DNA from: Ruminococcus sp.
Lineage (GTDB): Bacteria > Bacillota > Clostridia > Oscillospirales > Ruminococcaceae
NCBI GenBank assembly: GCA_021203985.1
Contig: JAJQAB010000119.1
Coordinates: forward strand, 1-33,506
DNA: 33,506 nt
Direction of reading: 5' to 3'
Shown: piece by piece, positions 18,096-26,719 of the stretch
Position numbering within the stretch: the first letter of the stretch is position 1
How the letters are laid out: each line of letters begins with the position of its first letter
The notes under the pieces: generated by a model
What the model saw: only the letters and a program-made list of their open reading frames with translations
Databases searched by the model: none
Told to the model about the DNA's origin: nothing
Made by a program: the position numbers and the translations under genes

Positions 18096-20219
18096 ATGAA
18101 ACGAACTGCTTCTAGCTATGTGAAATTGACGCTCGCCAGCACGCTGGTTCTGACTTCCTGCTGTCTTTGCGCCTGGCGGCTTATAAAAATCCAGGTGGTG
18201 GAAAACGAAACCTACGCCAAAAGCAGCGTTTCTACACAGACCTATCAGCAGATGATCAGTGCAACGCGCGGCGAAATCGTGGATTCTGAAGGTAACGCAA
18301 TTATTGAAAACAAAGTTGGCTATAATATCGTTATCGAGCCGGATGTTTTCCCGGAGGACAATGCCGAGGGGAATCAGGTGCTGCTCAATATGCTGGAAAT
18401 CATGGAAGAGGAGGGCACGGAATGGAACTCTTCGCTGCCGATTTCGGAAACCACGCCCTATACCTTTACAGAGGATGACGATGCGGTCGAAAGTCTCAAG
18501 GAAAACCTGAACCTGAATGTCTATGCAACCGTGGAAAACTGCATGGACAAGCTGATCGAGGACTATGACATCGACACATCCTATTCGCAGCAAGAGCAGT
18601 ACGAACTCGCCGCGATTCGCTATGAAATGCAGTTGTGCGGCTTTTCTCTAAGCAACCGTTTTACCTTAGCGGAGGATGTGCCGCTTGCAACGGTTATGGC
18701 GCTCAAGGAAAAGGGTGTCACCATGCCAGGCATGGATATTGTAGAAGAGCCAATTCGATCGATTGCACAGGGCGATATTATTCCGCACGAAATCGGAACT
18801 GTCGGATCGATTTATGCGGAGGAATACGAGGAACTTCAGGCGGAAGGCTATGATTTAGACGATATTATCGGGAAAAGCGGCATTGAACGTGCATTCGACC
18901 TGACGCTTCGCGGCAGCGATGGTGTCAAGGAAATTACGGTGGAAAACGGCGAGATTGTCTCCTCTGAGATCACAACACCGGTCGAAGCCGGAAACACTGT
19001 ACAGCTTACCGTCAGCAGCGACTATCAGCGCGAATTGCAAACGATTCTGGAAAATTTCATCGCAAACTTTGATAATCTCCGCGATGACAAAACCACAGAG
19101 CTCGGCGAAGTCTCCTGCGGTGCGATCGTTGTTCTAGATGCAACGGACGGCGGCGTTTTGGGGATGGCGACAGCGCCAACCTATGACCTGAACGATTATA
19201 AAACCAACTATGAGGATTTGCTCAGCAAGGAAAATACGCCGCTGTTCAACCGCGCAACAGATGGCCTCTACCGACCGGGTTCGACCTTTAAAACGATCAC
19301 CGCAATCGCTGGTCTTAACGAAAGCATCATCACGCGCAGCAGCACCTATTACTGTGGACACACCTACCGCTTTAAGGATCACGATTACAACTGTACGGGT
19401 TATCACGGCGACATCTCTCTTACGCGCGCACTTCAAGTTTCCTGCAATATCTTTTTCTATCAGCTTGCAGAGGAGCTTACGATTGAACGGATCTCTGAAT
19501 ACGCAACGCTCTTTGGACTCGGTCAATCGACTGGGCTGGAAACTTGCGATGCAGCAGGACATCTTTCGAATCAGGAAACCTTTGAAGAGCTTGGCGTTGA
19601 CTGGACGGTGGGACAAGTGCTGCAGAGTGCGATCGGTCAAGGCGAATGGGCAGTCACGCCGCTGCAAATGGCAAATGTTGCATGCACCATTGCCAACAAC
19701 GGCACGCGATATGAAACGCATCTCGTAGACAGCATCTGGGATTATAACCACACCGAATGCTTAGAGGAAATCGAACCGGTGATTGCAGAGCAAATCACTC
19801 CAATTGACGATGACGTGTTCCAGGCCGTAGAGGACGGTATGATTGCCGCTTCTACAAATAGCTTCCCAGACGCATACTCGCTCAGCGATCTCGGCTTTGA
19901 CGTGGCAATTAAAACCGGTACGCCGCAGAACAGCAGCCGTGTACAGGATTCGTTCTTCATCGGCTATGCGCCGGCTGACGACCCGGAAATTGCATTTGCT
20001 GGCGTGATCGAAGGCGGCGAATATTCAAAATATATGATCCATTCGATCATTCAGGCGTATTATCAGTGCGTCAAGGGCGAAGATGTTACGGCCGACAACT
20101 ACGGAAGCAAGTCCACAGTTACGGGAATGACTGTGGTGACAGACGAAAGTAGCAACCTGGTTACCGCTTCCTCCGAAACGACAACAACTGCCGTGACGAG
20201 CACGTCAGTCGCCGAATAG
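18096..20219 (+). CDS. mrdA: Penicillin-binding protein 2 (transpeptidase)
   Basis: TRGEIVDSEGN, YRPGSTFKTITAIAGL (SxxK), SCNIFFY (SxN), AIKTGTPQ (KTGT); context. Confidence 0.9.
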   Translation: MKRTASSYVKLTLASTLVLTSCCLCAWRLIKIQVVENETYAKSSVSTQTYQQMISATRGEIVDSEGNAIIENKVGYNIVIEPDVFPEDNAEGNQVLLNMLEIMEEEGTEWNSSLPISETTPYTFTEDDDAVESLKENLNLNVYATVENCMDKLIEDYDIDTSYSQQEQYELAAIRYEMQLCGFSLSNRFTLAEDVPLATVMALKEKGVTMPGMDIVEEPIRSIAQGDIIPHEIGTVGSIYAEEYEELQAEGYDLDDIIGKSGIERAFDLTLRGSDGVKEITVENGEIVSSEITTPVEAGNTVQLTVSSDYQRELQTILENFIANFDNLRDDKTTELGEVSCGAIVVLDATDGGVLGMATAPTYDLNDYKTNYEDLLSKENTPLFNRATDGLYRPGSTFKTITAIAGLNESIITRSSTYYCGHTYRFKDHDYNCTGYHGDISLTRALQVSCNIFFYQLAEELTIERISEYATLFGLGQSTGLETCDAAGHLSNQETFEELGVDWTVGQVLQSAIGQGEWAVTPLQMANVACTIANNGTRYETHLVDSIWDYNHTECLEEIEPVIAEQITPIDDDVFQAVEDGMIAASTNSFPDAYSLSDLGFDVAIKTGTPQNSSRVQDSFFIGYAPADDPEIAFAGVIEGGEYSKYMIHSIIQAYYQCVKGEDVTADNYGSKSTVTGMTVVTDESSNLVTASSETTTTAVTSTSVAE

Positions 20220-20306
20220 CCCCTTTCAAATCCGTCAAATTGTACAAAAATGATCATTGAAAGTACCATATATTTCACAATCTTAGCGCCAAAACGCATA
20301 AAAACT

Positions 20307-20334
20307 TTGACAAATCTCAAATTTGTGCTATAAT
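20307..20334 (+). promoter_or_regulatory. Promoter for mgsA
   Basis: TTGACA (20307-20312), 16 nt, TATAAT (20329-20334). Confidence 0.75.
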
Positions 20335-20438
20335 AAAAGTGAGACAATTTTTCGAAGAATCGGAGAGGTTTTCTCCTTAGACATACATTTTTATTCTATG
20401 ATAATGATACTGCAACGTAGAAAGGATTGATAATTCAC

Positions 20439-20843
20439 ATGACAATTGCTTTAATTGCACACAACGCAAAAAAGGAACTGATGATTCAATTTTGTATTGC
20501 ATACTGCGGTATTTTATCTCGGCATACACTCTGTGCTACTGGCACGACAGGGAAACAGATTGTGGAGGCGACCGGGCTGCGAATTCAGTGCTTTATGAGC
20601 GGATCACAGGGCGGCGATCAGCAAATTGCTGCGCGGATTTCCTGCAACGAAATTGACGTGCTGCTGTTTTTCCGTGATCCGATTAACCGGAAATCTTCCG
20701 AGCCGAATGAAATGAATTTGCTGCGTCTTTGTGACGTGCACAATGTTCCGGTTGCAACAAATATTGCCACTGCCGAGGCACTGATTATGGCGCTCAAACG
20801 CGGTGATTTAAATTGGCGCGAAATAGGAAATCCAATAATTTGA
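20439..20843 (+). CDS. mgsA: Methylglyoxal synthase
   Basis: MTIALIAHNAKKELMIQF, ATGTTGKQI, SGSQGGDQQIAARI, FFRDP, PVATNIATAEAL. Confidence 0.95.
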   Translation: MTIALIAHNAKKELMIQFCIAYCGILSRHTLCATGTTGKQIVEATGLRIQCFMSGSQGGDQQIAARISCNEIDVLLFFRDPINRKSSEPNEMNLLRLCDVHNVPVATNIATAEALIMALKRGDLNWREIGNPII

Positions 20844-20887
20844 CCGATGTAAAAGCACTTTCTTCTGGCGAAATTTCTATAAGAAAA

Positions 20888-20961
20888 AAACGGCTTGTGC
20901 TACCAAGCTAAAACGCTATGCCGTCCCCTTTTTCGGAAGGGGTTATTTTTTGCAGCCGTTT
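20888..20961 (+). promoter_or_regulatory. Structured mgsA-hisS intergenic RNA with terminator hairpin
   Basis: AAACGGCT/AGCCGTTT outer pairing enclosing GCTTG..CAAGC and CCCCTT-tttcgg-AAGGGG-TTATTTTTT; ACGGC can alternatively pair with GCCGT. Confidence 0.5.
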
Positions 20962-21011
20962 GATGCATTTGTAATGCATTGAATTGATTAAAAACAGGAG
21001 GTTTTGGATCT

Positions 21012-22301
21012 ATGGCGATTAAGATCACGCGCCCACAGGGAACAGAGGACGTTACGCCCAAGCAAATCTATAAATGGCACACCATTGAACACATGATGCG
21101 GGAAACCGCAGAAAATTTCGGATTTCATGAAATCCGCATTCCAACATTCGAACAAACCGATTTATTCTTGCGCTCTGTCGGCGAAACAACCGATGTCGTG
21201 CAAAAGGAAATGTACACGGTAAAGGCAAAGGAGAGTGAATTTACCCTGCGGCCTGAGGGAACTGCCGGTACGATTCGCGCTATGCTGCAAAACGGTCTTT
21301 TGAACGATGCGCTGCCGCAAAAGGTATTCTATCTGCTCTCCTGCTTCCGTCACGAACGTCCGCAGGCTGGGCGGCTTCGCGAGTTCCACCAGTTCGGCGT
21401 TGAAATGGCGGGCAGTGCCGGACATGCGGCGGATGCGGAAATTATCGCGCTGGCAAGGGCACTTCTCGACCGTGCTGGACTGAAGAACATTGTTCTGCAC
21501 ATCAATTCCATCGGCTGTCCGACCTGCAGATCTGACTATCACAAGGCGCTGCGTGCTTATTTCGAGCCGCACAAAGACGCGCTCTGCGAAACCTGTCAGA
21601 CCCGACTGCAAAAAAATCCCATGCGGATTCTGGACTGCAAAAGTCTGATTTGTGCAGAGATTGCAAAAAATGCGCCGCTGATTCCGGATTATCTCTGCTC
21701 GGATTGCCGCACGCATTTCGAGACGCTGCAAAACGACTTAAAGGCAATGCAGATTGACTTTCAGCTCGATCCAAAAATTGTACGCGGGCTGGATTATTAC
21801 ACGAAAACGGTATTCGAATTTATCACAACAGACATCGGCGCACAAGGCACAATCTGTGCTGGCGGGCGATATGATGGTCTGATTGAGCAATTGGGCGGAA
21901 AGCCAACGCCGGCAATGGGCTTTGCGCTTGGGCTCGAACGGCTGATTCTCACGATGGAAAATCAAGGCTGTCCTTTTGAGGAAACAAAGACCTGCGGTTT
22001 GTACATTGCACCGATGGACGACACCGCCGTTCCGACCGCCATGCAGCTCGGAAACACGCTGCGGCTTTCGGGCTATCAGGTGGAATATGATCTCATGCAG
22101 CGCTGTCTGAAGGCGCAGATGAAGTACGCCAACAAGATTGGTGCGTACTTTGTCATGGTGCTTGGAGACAACGAGCTGCAATCGAAAAAAGCAAACCTGA
22201 AGAATATGGAGACAGGTGAGCAAACAGAACTTTCTCTGGACGAAACGTTTGAAGAACGCTTTAACGATTTGATGGTTCAATATATGTTTCACGATTTCTA
22301 A
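21012..22301 (+). CDS. hisS: Histidine--tRNA ligase
   Basis: RPQGTEDVTPKQIYKW, RPEGTAGTIRAM, VRGLDYYTKTVFEF motifs. Confidence 0.95.
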   Translation: MAIKITRPQGTEDVTPKQIYKWHTIEHMMRETAENFGFHEIRIPTFEQTDLFLRSVGETTDVVQKEMYTVKAKESEFTLRPEGTAGTIRAMLQNGLLNDALPQKVFYLLSCFRHERPQAGRLREFHQFGVEMAGSAGHAADAEIIALARALLDRAGLKNIVLHINSIGCPTCRSDYHKALRAYFEPHKDALCETCQTRLQKNPMRILDCKSLICAEIAKNAPLIPDYLCSDCRTHFETLQNDLKAMQIDFQLDPKIVRGLDYYTKTVFEFITTDIGAQGTICAGGRYDGLIEQLGGKPTPAMGFALGLERLILTMENQGCPFEETKTCGLYIAPMDDTAVPTAMQLGNTLRLSGYQVEYDLMQRCLKAQMKYANKIGAYFVMVLGDNELQSKKANLKNMETGEQTELSLDETFEERFNDLMVQYMFHDF

Positions 22302-22330
22302 AAAAACACAGAAAAGGAGTGTCAAGCAAG

Positions 22331-24115
22331 ATGGACCTGATGCAAGAATTACGCCGCACCTGTTACTGCGGCGAGGTAACAACGCCTGGGAGTACGGTGG
22401 TAGTCGGCGGATTTGTCCAAAAGGTACGCAATTTGGGCAACCTGATCTTTATCGATTTGCGCGACCGCACGGGAATCATTCAGCTCGCGTTCAACTATCA
22501 GACGAACAAGACGGTCTTTGAAAAGGCTGCGTCCTGCCACAGCGAATATGTCGTTATGGCAAAGGGAATGGTTGCAAATCGTTCGAGCGTCAACCCGGAT
22601 CTGAAAACCGGTGCAGTCGAAATCCTCGTAGAAGATCTTCGCGTTTTATCCAAAGCGCAAACGCCGCCCTTCGCTATCACCGATGAAACAAAGGTCAATG
22701 AAGAGCTTCGCCTGAAATATCGCTACTTAGACCTGCGACGCGCACCGCTCCAGCAGAATCTTATCATGCGGCATAAAATCGCAGCAGCGGCACGCGAATA
22801 TTTCTATGCCAACGGCTTTATCGAAATCGAAACGCCAATGATGATGAAGTCCACACCCGAAGGTGCTCGCGATTATCTCATTTCCTCCCGGATTCACAAC
22901 GGGAAGTTTTATGCCCTGCCGCAGTCGCCGCAGATTTATAAGCAGCTTCTGATGGTTTCCGGAATGGATCGGTACATTCAGATTGCGCGCTGCTTTCGAG
23001 ACGAAGACCTGCGCGCAGATCGGCAGCCGGAGTTCACACAGATCGACTTAGAGATGTCCTTTGTGGATGTAGAGGACATTTTGCAAATGACAGAGGGCTT
23101 TCTCCAGCATTTGTTCCAAAAGGTGCTTGGAAAGACGCTGCCGCTGCCAATCCCGCGGATGACATATCGGGATGCTATGGAGCGCTATGGCTCAGACAAG
23201 CCGGACATGCGCTTCGGCATGGAACTGCAGGATCTCTCTGCGCTGGTGGCTGATGTGGACTTTATGGTGTTCCACTCTGCGCTCGAGCAAGGCGGTAGTG
23301 TTCGTGCGATTGTTGCAAAGAACGCCGCTTCGGTTTTGACGCGCAAGGAAATTGACAAGCTGACAGAAAAAGTGAAAGGCATCGGTGCAAAGGGTCTGGC
23401 ATTTATTCGCTGGAACGATGCAAAACCAACCTGTTCGTTCGCAAAATTCCTGCCGAACGGGAAGCTGGATGAAATCCTGTCCCATCTAGGCTGTACACAG
23501 GGCGATGTCGTGCTGATTGTCGCGGATAAAAACAAGGTCACGCTGCCGGTGCTGGGTGCGCTGCGGCTGGAGGTTGCGAAAAAGCTGGATTTGATTCCGG
23601 AAGGAACATTCCACTTCCTGTGGATCACACAGTTTCCGTTTTTCGAATGGGACGAGGACAGCCAGACTTGGGTGGCAATGCATCACCCGTTCACTATGCC
23701 AATGGACGAATGCCTACCCTACTTGGACAGCGATCCGGGGAAGGTAACTGCAAAGGCATTTGACTTAGTCTTAAACGGCACAGAGCTTTCCTCCGGTTCG
23801 ATTCGTATTACGGATTATGAGTTACAAAAAAAAATGTTCTGTGCGCTGGGTCTGACACCGGAGGAAATCGAAGCGAAATTTGGTTTCCTGGTGGAGGCGT
23901 ACCATTATGGCGCACCGCCCCACGGCGGACTCGGAATCGGTCTGGATCGCTTGACCATGGTTCTGTTACAGGCGGAAAGCCTGCGCGATGTCGTGGCGTT
24001 CCCGAAGGTACAAAACGCCAGCGAACTGATGAGCGAATGCCCGTCAACCGTTGATGACGAAAGTCTGGATGTGTTAGGCATTCAAGTTACAAAGCACGAA
24101 CAGGAAAATTCATAA
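22331..24115 (+). CDS. aspS: Aspartate--tRNA(Asp/Asn) ligase
   Basis: FIDLRDRTGIIQLAF, RYLDLRR, FRDEDLRADRQPEFTQIDLEMSF, GLGIGLDRLTMVL. Confidence 0.95.
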   Translation: MDLMQELRRTCYCGEVTTPGSTVVVGGFVQKVRNLGNLIFIDLRDRTGIIQLAFNYQTNKTVFEKAASCHSEYVVMAKGMVANRSSVNPDLKTGAVEILVEDLRVLSKAQTPPFAITDETKVNEELRLKYRYLDLRRAPLQQNLIMRHKIAAAAREYFYANGFIEIETPMMMKSTPEGARDYLISSRIHNGKFYALPQSPQIYKQLLMVSGMDRYIQIARCFRDEDLRADRQPEFTQIDLEMSFVDVEDILQMTEGFLQHLFQKVLGKTLPLPIPRMTYRDAMERYGSDKPDMRFGMELQDLSALVADVDFMVFHSALEQGGSVRAIVAKNAASVLTRKEIDKLTEKVKGIGAKGLAFIRWNDAKPTCSFAKFLPNGKLDEILSHLGCTQGDVVLIVADKNKVTLPVLGALRLEVAKKLDLIPEGTFHFLWITQFPFFEWDEDSQTWVAMHHPFTMPMDECLPYLDSDPGKVTAKAFDLVLNGTELSSGSIRITDYELQKKMFCALGLTPEEIEAKFGFLVEAYHYGAPPHGGLGIGLDRLTMVLLQAESLRDVVAFPKVQNASELMSECPSTVDDESLDVLGIQVTKHEQENS

Positions 24116-24135
24116 ATCGTATCATTTGTCAGCAC

Positions 24136-24167
24136 AAATCCCCTGCCATAAAGACAGGGGATTTTTT
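24136..24167 (+). terminator. Rho-independent terminator after aspS
   Basis: AAATCCCCTG ccataaaga CAGGGGATTT TTTC. Confidence 0.85.
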
Positions 24168-24228
24168 CTTTTTCGTCAGCCACGCACATTTTCGCGCGAT
24201 CTGCTTTACTTCTGATATTTGTACCTTG

Positions 24229-24812
24229 TTAAAACACGCCCTTTATAAAAATCTCAATTCCGATCGCAATTAAGATCACACCACCCAAAATTTGTGCGCG
24301 ATTCGACAGCTTTGTTCCGAATTTTTTTCCGATCCATAGTCCTGCGATACAAATCACAAATGTAACAGCCGCGATAATCAGTGCCGCAGCAATCGCCATT
24401 TTCCATCCGTAGTCGGCGATCGTAAACCCGACAGAAAGCGCGTCAATCGAAATAGCAACGCCCTGTGCCATCAGTGCACCGATGCTAAGACGTCCCGCGG
24501 CTTCCTCGGTGTTTTGGCTTCAGAATACATCGATCAGCATCTTTCCGCCAAGAAATAGCAGCAAAACGAGCACAATCCACGGGATACACCGTTCAAATAC
24601 CGCAAAATACTGCGCAATCGTATGGACACAGATCCAACCGATCATCGGCATGAGCGCCTGAAAAAATGCATAAACGCCGGCAATTCCACACATCCTACGC
24701 CGATGCATCTGTGGTTCATTCAGTCCGTTCGCCATCGATACCGAAAATGCATCCATTGCAAGTCAAACACCCAGCAAAATGCTATTGATCAAAAAAGAAA
24801 ATGCACATCCAT
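24229..24812 (-). pseudogene. mntP: Putative manganese efflux pump MntP, decayed
   Basis: GV*LAMDAFSVSMANGLNEP ... FLGGKMLIDVF*SQNTEEAAG..IGALMAQGVAISIDALSVGFTIADYG; in-frame TGA at 24763-24765 and 24520-24522, plus a shift between the RBS-linked ATG (24812) and the MntP frame. Confidence 0.8.
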
Positions 24813-24844
24813 CGTTCGAATTCCTCCTGTTTTTCCATAGCAAA

Positions 24845-24901
24845 AGACCCAAGCATAGCCACAACTCTGCTTTACAGCAGTTATAGGCTATACATGAGTC
24901 T
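24845..24901 (-). terminator. Terminator-like expression platform hairpin of the Mn riboswitch
   Basis: AGACTCATGTATAGCCTATAACTGCTGTAAAGCAGAGTTGTGGCTATGCTTGGGTCTTTTG: long imperfect hairpin followed by a short T-rich run, overlapping the P1 3' strand. Confidence 0.6.
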
Positions 24902-25158
24902 CGCAACTTGAGGCAATACTGCACAAAGACCACCTACGGCTTTGCACGTCATCTGCTTACATCTTTTCCTTTATCTTGCAAAGTTCCTCCTTGCATTACA
25001 TAGAGTATTGCTTCGTCGTCACTTCACAATCTAAAGAAAAATCTGTGGCGCATCTGGCACACAATCTTCGCGCGGTGTCGCCTCTGAAACAAGCCAGACC
25101 GAAAAACGATCAGAATGTTGACTTGCTACACACTGTGTGTGCTCGCTACTCCCCCACG
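24893..25158 (-). ncRNA. yybP-ykoY family (Mn2+) riboswitch aptamer interrupted by a repeat element
   Basis: GGGGGAGUAGC ... AAGUCAACAUUCUGAUCG-UUUU-CGGUCUGGCUU ... GCGAGACUCAUG; P1 CGUGGG/CUCAUG; upstream of mntP. About 91 nt once the 175 nt element is removed. Confidence 0.75.
24910..25084. repeat. TIR repeat (MITE-like) family 1, copy A
   Basis: Ends GAGGCAATACTGCACAAAGA / inverted GAGGCGACACCGCGCGAAGA; both ends similar to copy B. Confidence 0.65.
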
Positions 25159-25221
25159 GGAATTTTACTATTCTGTTTTCTTCGCAGCACCGGCTCTTCC
25201 GTTTCCCGTACCGCCATTTTT

Positions 25222-25251
25222 ATTATAGCACCTGCCCTTTCGGTTAGTCAA
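25222..25251 (-). promoter_or_regulatory. Promoter for the Mn riboswitch-mntP transcript
   Basis: Minus strand TTGACT, 18 nt, TATAAT with extended -10 TGC. Confidence 0.65.
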
Positions 25252-25283
25252 GCGTAACATGCGGCAAATCGGCACAATTTTCC

Positions 25284-26621
25284 TTATTTTTCACGCGAAT
25301 CCTTCATTTCACGCAACATCGCGTCCAATGCTACAAAATCCGCCGCACAGGGCGCATACGCGCCGTAACGCACCGCATCATAGTGATCCGTCACATCGAA
25401 CCAGTACGGCTCTGCGCGCCCCGTTTTCTGCAAGTGCGCCAAAATCTGTCCTGTGCTATCGGAATCGTGCGCTAGATCCTCCGGCAGACGTGCCAACGCC
25501 AACGCATAGCCCAAGCGATAACGCGCCGCTTGCTGCGGCATACGCAGGTAACGGCGATACGACCGATTCCAGCTTCGCCGCGTCATAGTGCGCTGCGGCA
25601 AAATCTTATCCGCCCCGGTTGTCCACAAATCCTCGACCTTGTCATAATACGCAGCGGCTTCTTCCTGCGGCACTGTCTTTCTGCCAAAGCGCATCGCTGC
25701 CCAGCGCCGCAAGCCGTGCCAGGCGTCCTGGATCGCATGCCCTATTTCCCGGCGCTTCCAGATCACCAATAGCGCTACGCTAACACCGACAACGATCTCG
25801 GTGATCAGCCAGACCCAGTATGCGGCGGTGTTTTGTTCCACGGTCTGAAGCTGTGCAGTCACCGTCTCTGGCGGCGCTGTTTCCTCCGTGGTGTCATTCT
25901 TAGACGCAAAGAGCCAATAGAGCAAATACCACGCACCGACAGAAATCCAGCACCCGATCCAGCGCAGCAGCCGCGCTGCCGGCACACCAAGCAGCGGAAT
26001 TGCGGCACAAATAACACACAGGATCGCCATCATCCGAAAATTGCTCCGGTGGATTTCCTTCGGCACTTTTTGGATCTTCGCTCTGTCACGAAAAAGCAGC
26101 TGTTCAAACGCCTGCAAATTATTCGCCAGAAGAGACAGGATCGCATTCCCGATCAGAATGCACAAAATCGGTATTATTGACATTTCCGGATCATACACCC
26201 GGCAGATAAGTCCCAGCACCACATCGACCGTGCACACGGCGATTCGCACAAACGGACGTGACAACCGCTCCAACGGCTGGATCGCAAGACGTGTTCCCGC
26301 ATAAAAGCAGCCACCAAGCAAGATACCGCAGTACACACGAAAGCGCATCGCCGGATATGGTAGCCCGTACGTGCCGACCGCCAGCAACAGGATTGTGCCA
26401 AGCCAAAAGCTGCACGCGATCAGGCGCGGGTGTTTGCGATATCGCGAAAAGAGCAGCAGCTGCAGCGCCGTTCCCAGCCATGCAGCGAGGATTAACATTC
26501 CCGTGATCCATAGCGCAAGCGATGTGTTCTGATTTTCCCGCACGATAAATAATGCCGGAATCGGGTAAAGCGCCGCGGCGAATCCCGCGATCAGTCCCAT
26601 TCGCAGCAGAAATTTTTTCAT
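25284..26621 (-). CDS. Multi-TM membrane protein with DUF4129-like C-terminal region
   Basis: Hydrophobic N-terminal half, C-terminal YDKVEDLWTTGADKILPQRTMTRRSWNRSYRRYLRMPQQAARYRLGYALALARLPED; RBS GGGAGGGAAG before ATG 26621. Confidence 0.45.
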   Translation of the reverse strand: MKKFLLRMGLIAGFAAALYPIPALFIVRENQNTSLALWITGMLILAAWLGTALQLLLFSRYRKHPRLIACSFWLGTILLLAVGTYGLPYPAMRFRVYCGILLGGCFYAGTRLAIQPLERLSRPFVRIAVCTVDVVLGLICRVYDPEMSIIPILCILIGNAILSLLANNLQAFEQLLFRDRAKIQKVPKEIHRSNFRMMAILCVICAAIPLLGVPAARLLRWIGCWISVGAWYLLYWLFASKNDTTEETAPPETVTAQLQTVEQNTAAYWVWLITEIVVGVSVALLVIWKRREIGHAIQDAWHGLRRWAAMRFGRKTVPQEEAAAYYDKVEDLWTTGADKILPQRTMTRRSWNRSYRRYLRMPQQAARYRLGYALALARLPEDLAHDSDSTGQILAHLQKTGRAEPYWFDVTDHYDAVRYGAYAPCAADFVALDAMLREMKDSREK

Positions 26622-26647
26622 GAATACGCTTCCCTCCCTTTCCACGG

Positions 26648-26700
26648 GCAAAAAAGCAGCACACAGTGGCTGTTTTTTTGCCGCCGTGTGCTGTTCCATG
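26648..26700 (-). terminator. Terminator downstream of the DUF2500-like gene
   Basis: Minus strand CAGCACAC ... GTGTGCTG followed by CTTTTTTG. Confidence 0.7.
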
Positions 26701-26719
26701 CACGCTTAGACGCGATGCG

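Noticed and set aside
21738-22382. 214-aa minus-strand ORF over hisS/aspS
   Set aside because: Antisense to strongly supported hisS; no independent evidence.
24520-24765. Selenocysteine (TGA) readthrough in mntP
   Set aside because: MntP has no selenoprotein members known to me, the first TGA replaces a conserved Gly, and the gene also has a 5' frameshift.
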